Source: JBEKZQ01 sp049509675 (GTDB lineage: Bacteria; Planctomycetota; Planctomycetia; Pirellulales; Thermoguttaceae). From it: 23,082 bases of DNA. Each line of letters opens with the position of its first letter. Position 1 is the first letter of the stretch. Of the stretch, positions 1 to 7,357 are shown one piece after another. Where the stretch lies: NCBI GenBank assembly GCA_049509675.1, contig JBEKZQ010000065.1, positions 1 through 23,082 of the forward strand. Reading direction: 5' to 3'. The notes under the pieces were generated by a model. The model was not told where the DNA came from. It was given only the letters and a program-made list of their open reading frames with translations, and did not search any database. The translations under genes and the position numbers were made by a program.

Positions 1-378
1 GGCTACTACTCGCCCGCCACCTTCGAGGGCGGCCAGATGCCCCTGGTGCGGCGCGTCCCCAAGCGCGGTTTCCACAACCGGTGGGCCCTCTTGGTGGCCG
101 TGGTCAACCTGGGCGACTTGGAGCGACGCTTCCAAGCCGGCGAGGAGGTCAACGCCGCGACCCTCAAGGAGAAGAACCTGGTCAAGGGCCGGCACGACGT
201 GCTCAAGGTATTGGGCAGCGGCGAATTGACCAAGATGCTCACGATTTCCGCACACCGTTTCAGCCGTTCCGCTTTGGAGAAGATCGAGAAGGCGGGAGGA
301 CAGGCGGTCGTCCTGCCCCCCAAGGCGCCCGTGGTGAAGCACAAGAAAAAAGCGGAACCGCAGAAGCAGACAGGTTGA
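1..378 (+). CDS. rplO: 50S ribosomal protein L15, 3' part
   Basis: C-terminal part of ribosomal protein L15, a 23S rRNA-binding protein of the large subunit that assembles late. The frame is open from base 1, so the start codon lies upstream of the window. The first visible residues (GYYSPATFEGGQMPLVRR, then VPKRGF) match the highly conserved L15 block around FEGGQMPL-RR-PKRGF. The rest shows the usual L15 end: a valine-rich strand, a glycine-rich turn (VLGSGELTK), an alternating A/K helix (SRSALEKIEKAGG), and a Lys-rich tail. Gene order is the standard spc operon, with secY starting 35 bases after the stop. Identification is firm; only the N-terminus is missing. Confidence 0.96.
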   Translation, partial: GYYSPATFEGGQMPLVRRVPKRGFHNRWALLVAVVNLGDLERRFQAGEEVNAATLKEKNLVKGRHDVLKVLGSGELTKMLTISAHRFSRSALEKIEKAGGQAVVLPPKAPVVKHKKKAEPQKQTG

Positions 379-413
379 CCAGCGCACTCTAACTGCACAG
401 GCGTAACCAAGCC

Positions 414-1790
414 ATGTGGGAAAAAGTCCGTGTCATCTTCACAATTCCCGAACTGCGTCAGAAGATACTGCTGACGCTCTTGCTGCTGGCCATCTATCGC
501 ATCGGCTTCTATATTCCCTTGCCGATGTTCGACCAGAAGGCCATGTCCAAGGCCTTCCAGACGGAGGGGCAGGGAGGCGTGTCCGACCTGTTGAAGCAGA
601 TGGCCGTCTTCAGCGCCACCCAACTCAGCCAGGTGACGATTTTCGGCCTGGGGATCATGCCCTACATCTCGGCCTCCATTATCTTCCAACTGCTGGCCAG
701 CGTTTATCCGCCCCTGGAAAAGCTGCAAAAGGAGGGCGAGAGCGGCCGCAAGAAGATCAACGAGTATACCCGTTATGCCACCGTCGTGTTGTGCCTGGGG
801 CAAAGCTGGGCCTACATGCACTCGGTCGGCATGCACTATGTCAACAGCAATTTCCTCCGCATTCCGGCCGAACCTGGCAGCGGATTGACGTTCGGATGGC
901 AATTGGTGGGCGTGCTCACCATGACCGCCGGCACCGTGTTCCTGATGTGGCTGGGCGAGCAGATCGACGAGTACGGCATCGGCAACGGCATCAGCCTGCT
1001 GATCATGGCCGGCATTCTCGCCCGGTTGCCCGGCGCCGGTTACGAGTTGATCCGCCCCATGCTTCAGCACGGCATCGAGATCGGGGCCGGCCGGGGGCAG
1101 ATCGGCATCGAAAAGATATTGATGCTCATGGCCATGTTCGTGTTTGTCGTCACCGGCGTGGTGCTGATCAGCCAGGGGCAGCGCCGCATTCCCATGCAAA
1201 GCGCCAAGCACGTGCGCGGCCGGCGCGTCTTCGGCGGCGGCGGGCGGAATTACCTGCCGCTGCGCGTCAACCAGGCAGGCGTCATGCCCATCATCTTCGC
1301 CAGCAGCTTGCTGCTGTTCCCCTACATGCTGTTTTCCGGCCTGGCGAAGAACTATCCCAACACGGGCTGGTTGCACGGCCTGGAAAACTCGTTTCACCGC
1401 GGCGACTCATTCGTGTACAACGTCTGCTACGTGGCCCTGATCTACTTCTTCTGCTATTTCTGGACGGCCATCACCTTCAATCCCAAGGACATGTCCGACA
1501 ACTTGAAGAACCAGGGCACCTTCATCCCCGGCTATCGGCCCGGGCGGCGCACCGCCGATTACCTGGAAAAAGTCATGGTGCGGATCACCTACGTGGGCGC
1601 CGGGTTTCTGGCCCTGGTCGCGATCATCCCCACGGTCATCTCCGATGCCATGGGGGTGAACATGACCGTGGCCAGCTTCTACGGCGGAACCAGCCTGCTG
1701 ATCGCCGTCAGCGTGGCCTTCGATCTGGTGCAAAAGATCGACAGCCACCTCGTGATGCGGAACTATCGTGGTCTGTTGGAAAAGGGTTGA
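414..1790 (+). CDS. secY: Preprotein translocase channel subunit SecY
   Basis: The 458-residue central channel of the Sec translocon in the inner membrane, partner of SecE/SecG and SecA. The N-terminus (MWEKVRVIFTIPELRQKIL, then a hydrophobic segment and YRIGFYIPLP) is typical. About ten hydrophobic segments follow. Hallmarks are the TM2 region GIMPYISASIIFQLL, the YGIGNGISLLIMAG loop near residues 188-202, the cytoplasmic QGQRRIPMQ strand, and the NQAGVMPIIFASSLL segment near 288. Length is usual for the family. It sits between rplO and adk, 15 bases before the adk start. No clear Shine-Dalgarno site is visible before the ATG, so the start rests on alignment with the family N-terminus. Confidence 0.97.
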   Translation: MWEKVRVIFTIPELRQKILLTLLLLAIYRIGFYIPLPMFDQKAMSKAFQTEGQGGVSDLLKQMAVFSATQLSQVTIFGLGIMPYISASIIFQLLASVYPPLEKLQKEGESGRKKINEYTRYATVVLCLGQSWAYMHSVGMHYVNSNFLRIPAEPGSGLTFGWQLVGVLTMTAGTVFLMWLGEQIDEYGIGNGISLLIMAGILARLPGAGYELIRPMLQHGIEIGAGRGQIGIEKILMLMAMFVFVVTGVVLISQGQRRIPMQSAKHVRGRRVFGGGGRNYLPLRVNQAGVMPIIFASSLLLFPYMLFSGLAKNYPNTGWLHGLENSFHRGDSFVYNVCYVALIYFFCYFWTAITFNPKDMSDNLKNQGTFIPGYRPGRRTADYLEKVMVRITYVGAGFLALVAIIPTVISDAMGVNMTVASFYGGTSLLIAVSVAFDLVQKIDSHLVMRNYRGLLEKG

Positions 1791-1805
1791 GCGGGGGCAA
1801 GCGGC

Positions 1806-2360
1806 ATGCGTTTGGTGTTTATCGGCCCTCCGGGGGCGGGCAAAGGAACTCAGGCGGAGCGACTGGTGCAGACGTACCAGATGGTTCACCTTTCCACCGG
1901 CGACATGCTGCGCGCCGCGCGGGATGCGAACACGGAAATCGGTCGCAAGGCGGAACAGTACATGTCCGGCGGACAATTGGTGCCCGATGAGGTTATCATG
2001 GAGGTCATCGGCCAGCGGCTGCAGCACGCCGATTGCCGCCGCGGATACCTCTTGGACGGTTTCCCCCGCACGGTGCCGCAGGCCGAGGCCTTGGACGCCA
2101 TCCTGGCCGCTCAGAACACGCCCTTGGACGCGGTCCTGGAGCTGCAAGTGCCGGAGGAGGAGTTGTTCTCCCGCCTGGCCGGTCGCGGCCGGGCCGACGA
2201 CACGCCCGAGGTCATTCGCCAACGCCTCGCGGCCTACCGCCGACAGACCGAGCCCTTGTTGCACTATTACGGCGCGCGAGGATCGTTGCGAAGCATCAAC
2301 GGCATGGGGACCATGGACGAAGTTTTTGCCCGGGCCCGGACGGTGTTGGATCGGCTTTAA
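1806..2360 (+). CDS. adk: Adenylate kinase, short-LID type
   Basis: Adenylate kinase (ATP + AMP = 2 ADP), a soluble cytoplasmic enzyme of 184 residues. The P-loop GPPGAGKGT is at residues 7-15, the AMP-binding STGDMLRAA block near 31-39, and GYLLDGFPRTVPQA near 81-94. The LID region is only the short GRGRADDTPEVIRQRL stretch. The protein is therefore the short form without the zinc-finger-like LID of the 210-220 residue enzymes. The ATG is the natural start: only four residues precede the beta strand leading into the P-loop. It lies between secY and map, as in most spc operons. Confidence 0.96.
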   Translation: MRLVFIGPPGAGKGTQAERLVQTYQMVHLSTGDMLRAARDANTEIGRKAEQYMSGGQLVPDEVIMEVIGQRLQHADCRRGYLLDGFPRTVPQAEALDAILAAQNTPLDAVLELQVPEEELFSRLAGRGRADDTPEVIRQRLAAYRRQTEPLLHYYGARGSLRSINGMGTMDEVFARARTVLDRL

Positions 2361-2470
2361 TGAGGTCTGCATTTCCAATGACCGTGGGCGCGGCCACGGA
2401 GCCAGCATGTCCAGCCGCGCGTGGCTGGACCTGCGGAAAGCGACGATCATTGCCTGCATCGGTATCAATA

Positions 2471-3268
2471 ATGGAAATCCTACGGTCGCCGCGAGAGATT
2501 GCGGAAATGCGCAAGGCGGGGTTGCTCGTCTGGCGGGCGCATGAGATTGCGCGATCGCTGATCGTGCCCGGCACGACCACTGCGGAGATCGACGCCGCCG
2601 TGGAACGGTTCTTCGTGGCAGAGCACGCCGAGCCGCTGTTCAAGAACTATCCGAATTCCGAACGGGGGGCGCCGCCCTTCCCGTCGGTGACCTGCATATC
2701 GATCGACAAAGAAGTGGTGCATGGCATCCCCGGCAGCCGCAGACTGGTCGAAGGGGACATCGTCAGCGTGGACACGGGCTGCAAACTGAACGGCTGGTGC
2801 GGCGACGCCGCCGCAACCTACCCGGTCGGGCGGATCGATCCCGAGAATCGCCGCCTGTTGGAGGTGACGCGGAGCGTGTTGCAACTGGCGATCGATTTGT
2901 GCGGCAAGCGGAAATGGTGGAGTGAAGTGGCCCGCGAAATGGAGACCTTCGTCAAGAAGAACGGCTTTTCGGTGGTCGAGGCCTTTGTCGGCCATGGCAT
3001 CGGGCGAGAAATGCACGAGGATCCGCAGGTGCCGAACTTCGCGGGAAAACGCTTCCGCCGAGGCAGCGATTTCCGCTTGCTCCCCGGCCGGGTGATCGCC
3101 ATCGAGCCCATGGTCAACGCCGGGACCAAAGAGGTCCACGTGGCCGCCGACCGCTGGACACAGGTCACCGCCGATGGCCGGCCCAGTGCGCATTTTGAAC
3201 ATACCGTGGCCATTACCGACGCCGGGGTCAAAGTACTGACGGCCGGGCCGAACGGGGAAGGTTGGTAG
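2471..3268 (+). CDS. map: Methionine aminopeptidase, type I
   Basis: Removes the initiator methionine from nascent proteins; 265 residues. The pita-bread fold metal ligands can all be seen: D101 (SVDTGC), D112 (GDAA), H175 (GHGIGREMH), E212 (AIEPM) and E243 (HFEHT). The ATG at 2471 is chosen because the typical MEILRSPREIAEMRKAG start follows it; the frame is open further upstream but that part overlaps adk. No SRP- or SecA-type zinc-binding extension is present. The stop codon TAG coincides with the TA-flanked left end of a repeat element (3266-3405), so the last residues may have been altered by its insertion. infA, the usual next gene, is absent. Confidence 0.95.
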   Translation: MEILRSPREIAEMRKAGLLVWRAHEIARSLIVPGTTTAEIDAAVERFFVAEHAEPLFKNYPNSERGAPPFPSVTCISIDKEVVHGIPGSRRLVEGDIVSVDTGCKLNGWCGDAAATYPVGRIDPENRRLLEVTRSVLQLAIDLCGKRKWWSEVAREMETFVKKNGFSVVEAFVGHGIGREMHEDPQVPNFAGKRFRRGSDFRLLPGRVIAIEPMVNAGTKEVHVAADRWTQVTADGRPSAHFEHTVAITDAGVKVLTAGPNGEGW

Positions 3269-3405
3269 TGGTCTGTCCAACTTGAGTTTACGGGTGCCAC
3301 GGTTGGCTTGTCCAACCGCGTTTTCAGCACTGCTGGGCAAGCCGGGCACCGACCGGAGGTTGGTCGTGGCACCCAACCGGTAATGTCGAAATGGACAGAC
3401 CAGTA
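3266..3405. repeat. MITE-like palindromic element, copy 1
   Basis: A 138-bp element with imperfect 13-bp terminal inverted repeats: AGTGGTCTGTCCA on the left and TGGACAGACCAGT on the right, the latter with one mismatch to the left end's complement. It is bounded by TA on both sides. Smaller inverted segments lie inside (GGGTGCCACGG... against ...CGTGGCACCC). The same element occurs inverted at 22962-23082, nearly identical except for an 18-bp length difference in the middle, and a core-only copy lies at 7969-8049. No protein is encoded. The TA borders suggest, but do not prove, mobilisation by an IS630/mariner-type transposase encoded elsewhere. Confidence 0.8.
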
Positions 3406-3712
3406 GGACCGTCCTGGCCGCCGGAAGAGGTTTTGGTTCGAGTGAGGAGGTAGTGATATCCCAAAGCGTGGGGGTGCTCATCGCACAAACCGCGCCAAGG
3501 GGGAAAATTTTTGCCCACAGGGGCCTGTACGGCTTCGCCGCGGGTCCTTATACTGGAGTACTTTGCCTTATATTTCGCGCGGTTTGAAATATCCCGACCG
3601 TAGCAATAGGCAGCGGATCGTATCATTACAAACCGCTCACACTATAAAGGCCTCGAAAGTGGTCCGCTGTAGCTTCTGTGCGGCAAACGGTGACCGCCGT
3701 TCGGGGGGGAAG
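3406..3712. other. Noncoding interval where infA would be expected
   Basis: Between map and rpmJ, with the adjoining repeats, there are 522 bases with no credible gene. No S1-fold IF-1 coding sequence could be found on either strand. The stretch near 3540-3650 is distinctly AT-richer (TTATACT, TTATATTT, CTATAAAG), which would fit a promoter restarting transcription ahead of rpmJ-rpsM. No pair of -35/-10 boxes with good spacing stands out, so no specific promoter is called. Confidence 0.5.
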
Positions 3713-3803
3713 AAGCGTAGTTTGCCATGAAAGTCCGTGGCGTGGGTGCCAGGCTTTGCCAGTGTTTGGGGAAAGAAAGCGTAGTTTGCCATGAAAGTCC
3801 GTG
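3713..3803. repeat. 27-bp direct duplication of the rpmJ 5' end
   Basis: Positions 3713-3739 are repeated exactly at 3777-3803. The unit includes the rpmJ leader and its first codons (GTAGTTTGCCATGAAAGTCC within it). The 37 bases between the copies carry a half copy of the CACTGGC/GCCAGTG repeat family (about 3746-3767, GGCTTTGCCAGTGTTT). The upstream copy provides a decoy ATG at 3727 whose frame does not encode L36. The structure looks like a target duplication around an inserted short element. Confidence 0.85.
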
Positions 3804-3904
3804 CCAGCATCAAGCGCATCTGTGAGAACTGTAAAATCGTCCGCCGCCGGGGCGTGATCTTCGTCGTCTGTAGCAATCCGCGCCACAAGCAGCGGCAGGG
3901 TTGA
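3791..3904 (+). CDS. rpmJ: 50S ribosomal protein L36
   Basis: The complete 37-residue L36, the smallest large-subunit protein, which stabilises 23S rRNA in domain V/VI. The zinc ribbon is intact: C11, C14, C27 and H32 in the order CENC ... VVCSNPRH. The start is MKVRASIKRIC, as in the family. It is too short for most ORF thresholds. An upstream in-sequence duplicate of its first codons at 3727 is out of frame with this protein, and the ATG at 3791 is the functional one because only it leads into the zinc-ribbon reading frame. The next gene, rpsM, begins 105 bases later. Confidence 0.96.
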   Translation: MKVRASIKRICENCKIVRRRGVIFVVCSNPRHKQRQG

Positions 3905-4009
3905 GCAGGTGAACATGAGCCGTTCCGGGGGAGATGGGCCTTTGTAGGGATGTCGGTTAGAGCTGAGGCGATTTCCGTTTCCTGATGCTTTTTTGGGGAG
4001 TTTCCGAGT

Positions 4010-4393
4010 ATGCCGCGTCTGCTGGGTGTTGATATCCCGAACGATCGCCCGACCGTTATCGCCTTGACTTATTTGTATGGCGTCGGTCCCAGGATCGCCC
4101 GCGATTTGTGCCACAAGGCGGGAGTCAATCCGCAGGCTCGGGCCCGCGAGCTCCGCGAAGACGAATTAGCCAGGCTGGCGGCCTTGTTGGACAAGGACTA
4201 CGTGGTGGAGGGCCAACTGCGGCGGCAGCGGAATCAGAACATCATGCGGCTGCGCGACATCGGTTGCTACCGCGGGCTGCGACACCGTCGCGGCCTGCCG
4301 GTCCGCGGCCAGCGCACCCGTACCAATGCCCGCACCCGAAAAGGACCCAAGAAGACAGTGGCCGGAAAGAAGGGGGTCAAGGACCTACGGTAG
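4010..4393 (+). CDS. rpsM: 30S ribosomal protein S13
   Basis: S13 (127 residues) sits in the 30S head and contacts the P-site tRNA and L5 of the large subunit. The sequence starts MPRLLGVDIPNDRPTVIALTYLYGVG, with the helix-hairpin-helix typical of S13. It ends with the conserved RHRRGLPVRGQRTRTNARTRKG block and a basic tail. A GGGGAG Shine-Dalgarno-like site lies about nine bases before the ATG, and a nearly identical TGGGGAGTTT leader precedes rpsK. Length is usual. Confidence 0.97.
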   Translation: MPRLLGVDIPNDRPTVIALTYLYGVGPRIARDLCHKAGVNPQARARELREDELARLAALLDKDYVVEGQLRRQRNQNIMRLRDIGCYRGLRHRRGLPVRGQRTRTNARTRKGPKKTVAGKKGVKDLR

Positions 4394-4451
4394 TGGGGAT
4401 ATGTTAGAGGTGGGAACGGCTCGTACTTGAACCTGGGGAGTTTTATCAGCA

Positions 4452-4832
4452 GTGGCGAAGACCAAACGGCGCAAGACGCGTCGCAATGTGGCTGTAGGCA
4501 CGGTCCACATCAAGGCGACGTTCAACAATACGACGATCACTATTTCCGACACCAAGGGCGACGTGCTGTGCTGGGCCAGCGCCGGCACCAGCGGCTTCAA
4601 GGGGAGCCGCAAGAGCACGCCCTTTGCCGGGCAGATGTCGGCCCAGCAGGTGGCCGAGAAGGCGATCAAATTCGGCATGAAGGAAGTGGACGTGAAGGTC
4701 AAGGGGCCAGGCAGCGGCCGGGAAAGCGCCATCACCGCCTTGCAGGCCGCCGGGTTGAAGATCAAGTCGATCGAGGACGTCACGCCCTTGCCCCATAACG
4801 GCTGCCGGCCGAAGAAGCGCCGCCGCGTATGA
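4452..4832 (+). CDS. rpsK: 30S ribosomal protein S11
   Basis: S11 (126 residues) lies on the 30S platform by the mRNA exit and binds helix 45 of 16S rRNA. Diagnostic stretches are VGTVHIKATFNNTTITISD, the WASAGTSGFKGSRKSTPFA block and the C-terminal THNGC-type sequence (here PLPHNGCRPKKRRRV). Translation begins at GTG, which is preceded by GGGGAG eleven bases upstream; the MAKTKRRKTRRN leader begins there and no in-frame ATG lies nearby. rpsD follows after 107 bases. Confidence 0.96.
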   Translation: MAKTKRRKTRRNVAVGTVHIKATFNNTTITISDTKGDVLCWASAGTSGFKGSRKSTPFAGQMSAQQVAEKAIKFGMKEVDVKVKGPGSGRESAITALQAAGLKIKSIEDVTPLPHNGCRPKKRRRV

Positions 4833-4939
4833 CCTTTCTTGCGGTTGGGCAGAAACGCCGCGCACATTATCACGGGATCAATCGATGCAGTCCGGCGACG
4901 GTGGGTCGCCGGGCTGATCGTCATGGGAGTATATCGAGT

Positions 4940-5513
4940 ATGGCTCGTCAGACTGGACCTGTATGCCGTTTGTGCCGCCGCGAGGGGATGAAGTTGTTCC
5001 TCAAGGGCACGCGTTGCGACACGCCGAAATGCGCCGTCGAACGACGCGAGGCGCCCCCGGGAATGACCACCGGCCGGCGGAGCAAGTTGACCGACTATGG
5101 CCTCCACCTCCGCGAAAAGCAGAAGGTCAAGCGTTTCTTCGGCGTGCTGGAGCGGCAGTTCCGCAAGTACTTCCAGCAGGCCGAACGCACCAGGGGGCAC
5201 ACGGGCGAGGCGCTGATGAGCCTGTTGGAGCGGCGGCTGGACAACATCGTCTACCGGCTCGGTTTCGGCCAGTCGCGGGCCCAAGCCCGCTTGCTGGTCT
5301 CGCACGGCCACGTGACCGTGAACGGCCGGGCGGTGAACGTGCCGAGCTATTTGACCCGCGCCGGCGACGTGATCCGCATCAAGAACCGCCCGAAGAGTCA
5401 GCAATTGGCGCAGGCCAATCGCGAGCAGGCCAATCGCGCGATTCCCGACTTTTTGAGCCTGGTCGAAGGTCCCCGTCCAGACCCAGTTGATCGTGGAGTT
5501 ATGCTCCAAGTAG
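4940..5513 (+). CDS. rpsD: 30S ribosomal protein S4, disrupted near its 3' end
   Basis: S4 is a primary 16S rRNA-binding protein and, in many bacteria, the autoregulator of this operon. The frame from ATG 4940 (GGGAG ten bases upstream) gives MARQTGPVCRLCRREG, a four-cysteine zinc motif (C9, C12, C26, C31) and the S4 RNA-binding fold (residues about 98-160), down to IPDFLSLVEGPRP at residue 180. The family then needs about 20 more residues ending in an LIVE-SK motif. That ending is present only in the +1 frame: from 5475 it reads VQTQLIVELCSK and then TAG at 5511-5513. About 16-17 codons are missing at the junction near 5471-5480, a net 3n+2 loss. Without a shift, the frame stays open into rpoA. 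A real deletion, a recoding site or an assembly error are all possible. Confidence 0.85.
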
Positions 5514-5580
5514 CGTGTGTGCCGGCCGAGAGACCGCTGCTTCCGGCGGCGCGGCAACTTGAACCGAGATCTATCCGATT

Positions 5581-5585
5581 GGAGG
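5581..5585 (+). promoter_or_regulatory. Ribosome binding site of rpoA
   Basis: GGAGG lies eight bases before the rpoA ATG at 5594. It is the strongest Shine-Dalgarno match in the cluster. It shows that rpoA has its own initiation site and need not be translated only as the tail of the rpsD reading frame. Confidence 0.8.
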
Positions 5586-5593
5586 CTTTCCAC

Positions 5594-6592
5594 ATGCGTA
5601 TTCGATGGCGCGGACTCGAATTGCCCAGCCAGGTCGCTCCCGAGCGTTCCACCCTGTCCGCTACCTACGCCAAGTTCGTGGCCGAGCCGTTCGAGCGCGG
5701 CTTCGGCGTGACGATCGGCAACAGCCTGCGGCGCATCCTGCTTTCCAGCCTGGAAGGCAGCGCGGTGACGCAGGTCAAACTGTACGGCGCGCAACACGAA
5801 TTCACCACGCTCCCCGGCGTGATGGAAGACGTGACCGACATCGTGCTGAACATCAAGGCGCTGGTGGTCAAGAACCACAGCGAGCAGACGCGCGTGGTCC
5901 GCATCGAGAAGAACACCGCCGGCCCGATCACCGGCGCCGACGTGAAGACCGACGAGCAGGTCGAGGTGATCAACAAGGACCACCTGATCGCCACGCTTAC
6001 CGACAACGTGCCCTTCCTCTTGGAAATGGTGGTCGAGAACGGCCGCGGCTACGTGCCGGCCACCGAGCACACGCCGCAGGTGCAGGAGATCGGCATCATC
6101 CCCGTGGACGCCGCCTTCAGTCCCGTGGTTCGCGTCCGCTACGAGGTTGAGGAGACCCGCGTCGGTCACAAGACGAACTACGACAAACTGACGCTGGAGG
6201 TCTGGACGAACGGTTCGGCCACGGCCGAGATGGCCCTGGTGGAGTCGGCCAAGATCCTCCGCAAGCACCTCAATCCGTTCGTGCAGTACCAGGAGTTGGG
6301 GCCCTTGATTCATGCCGAGTCGCGGGCCCTGGGCAACCTGGGGCTGGATCCGGCCACCGAGGCCAAGCTCAACATGAGCCTGGCCGAGTTGGAGCTTTCG
6401 GTCCGCGCCACCAACTGCCTGGAGTCGGAGAACATCACCACGGTCCGCGACCTCGTCACGCGGACCGAGAGCCAGTTATTGGAAGTGCGGAACTTCGGCG
6501 AGACGACGTTGACGGAAGTCCGCGAGAAGCTCTCCGACATCGGGCTCCGCCTGGGAATGCGGTTGCCGCCCGCCCCGGCCAGTTCCGTGTGA
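5594..6592 (+). CDS. rpoA: RNA polymerase alpha subunit
   Basis: Alpha subunit (332 residues), the assembly platform and activator target of RNA polymerase. The N-terminal domain contains YAKFVAEPFERGFGVTIGNSLRRILLSSLEGSAVTQVK near residues 25-62, the dimerisation and assembly core. After a linker, the C-terminal domain (about 255-325) has SLAELELSVRATNCLESENITTVRDLV and EVRNFGETTLTEVREKL, the helix-hairpin-helix that binds UP-element DNA and activators. The ATG is chosen for its GGAGG site and the usual start MRIRWRGLELP. The frame is the same as that of rpsD, with no stop codon between them. Confidence 0.97.
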   Translation: MRIRWRGLELPSQVAPERSTLSATYAKFVAEPFERGFGVTIGNSLRRILLSSLEGSAVTQVKLYGAQHEFTTLPGVMEDVTDIVLNIKALVVKNHSEQTRVVRIEKNTAGPITGADVKTDEQVEVINKDHLIATLTDNVPFLLEMVVENGRGYVPATEHTPQVQEIGIIPVDAAFSPVVRVRYEVEETRVGHKTNYDKLTLEVWTNGSATAEMALVESAKILRKHLNPFVQYQELGPLIHAESRALGNLGLDPATEAKLNMSLAELELSVRATNCLESENITTVRDLVTRTESQLLEVRNFGETTLTEVREKLSDIGLRLGMRLPPAPASSV

Positions 6593-6654
6593 GCATGCTC
6601 CGCGCTGCTGCCGGAAAAGAACCATCGCCTTTTGGAAAACAGTAACCTACGACC

Positions 6655-7293
6655 ATGCGACACAGAAACCGGGGCCGCAAGCTCGGCCGCAGTCCGAACC
6701 ATCAACGTGCCTTGTTGCGAAACCTGGCCAGCGCCTTGATTCTTACCGAGCGCGACGCGGAGGACGACGAAAACACCCCCAAGACCAAGGGGCGGATCGT
6801 CACCACCTTGCAAAAGGCTAAGGAGGTCCGCCCCTTGGTGGAACGGTGCGTCACGATCGCCTGCCGGGCGCTGGAACACCTGGCGGAAGCCGAGCAGTTC
6901 GAGGCCCCGGGCAAGCGGCACAGCGACCCCTGGCGGGCGTGGCGCCACAGCGAGCGCTGGCAGCAATGGAACCAGGCGATCGCCCCGGCAGTGGCCGCGC
7001 GCCGCCGCCTGCTGCGCTTGCTGGGCGACAAGAAAGCGGTGCAGGTCCTGTTCAGCGAGATCGCGCCCCGCTTCGTCGACCGTCCCGGCGGCTATACCCG
7101 CGTCTTGCGTTTGGCCAAGCCGCGCTTGGGCGACGCCGGCATCCGCGCCATCCTCGAATTCGTGGGCACCCACGACCGCAAACGCCGCAAAGCGCCCAAG
7201 CCCGCGTTCGAGACCGACGTCCAAAGCGAGTCGGCCGTGGCAGAATCGCCTGTTGCCGAAGCGCCGGCCAGCCAGGCTGCCGAAGACGCGTAG
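6655..7293 (+). CDS. rplQ: 50S ribosomal protein L17, enlarged form
   Basis: L17 (212 residues against about 120-130 in E. coli-type proteins) lies by the peptide exit tunnel. Conserved parts are MRHRNRGRKLGRSPNHQRALLRNLASALI at the start, GRIVTTLQKAKEVRPLVE, and the C-terminal VQVLFSEIAPRFVDRPGGYTRVLRLAKPRLGDA block. The extra length comes from three places: an acidic insert near residues 33-45, a Trp/Arg-rich insertion near 77-112, and an Ala/Glu-rich tail after 185. The tail overlaps the first codons of the longest possible reading frame of the next gene. It is the last gene of the ribosomal cluster. Confidence 0.93.
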   Translation: MRHRNRGRKLGRSPNHQRALLRNLASALILTERDAEDDENTPKTKGRIVTTLQKAKEVRPLVERCVTIACRALEHLAEAEQFEAPGKRHSDPWRAWRHSERWQQWNQAIAPAVAARRRLLRLLGDKKAVQVLFSEIAPRFVDRPGGYTRVLRLAKPRLGDAGIRAILEFVGTHDRKRRKAPKPAFETDVQSESAVAESPVAEAPASQAAEDA

Positions 7294-7327
7294 GCGCAAG
7301 CGGCAGCGGATCGGCATTCCAACTTCA

Positions 7328-7347
7328 CGGGAGGTTCGCGCCTCCCG
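7328..7347. repeat. Short hairpin downstream of rplQ
   Basis: The perfect 7-bp arms CGGGAGG and CCTCCCG enclose a six-base loop, 35 bases after the rplQ stop. No T-run follows, so it is not a classical intrinsic terminator; it may be an interspersed palindrome. It lies in the stretch that would code for an Arg-rich N-terminus if the next gene started at 7253. Confidence 0.5.
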
Positions 7348-7357
7348 CGCGCCTGAG

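Noticed and set aside
6..1397. Long minus-strand frame opposite rplO-secY
   Set aside because: His/Ala/Gln-rich translation with no family resemblance; it mirrors the codon bias of a clear high-GC gene.
4829..4939. N-terminal extension of the rpsD frame
   Set aside because: Lies upstream of the standard S4 start MARQTGPVC, which has its own GGGAG site.
4385..6313. 642-codon minus-strand frame opposite rpsK-rpoA
   Set aside because: Overlaps three certain genes and has shadow-like composition.
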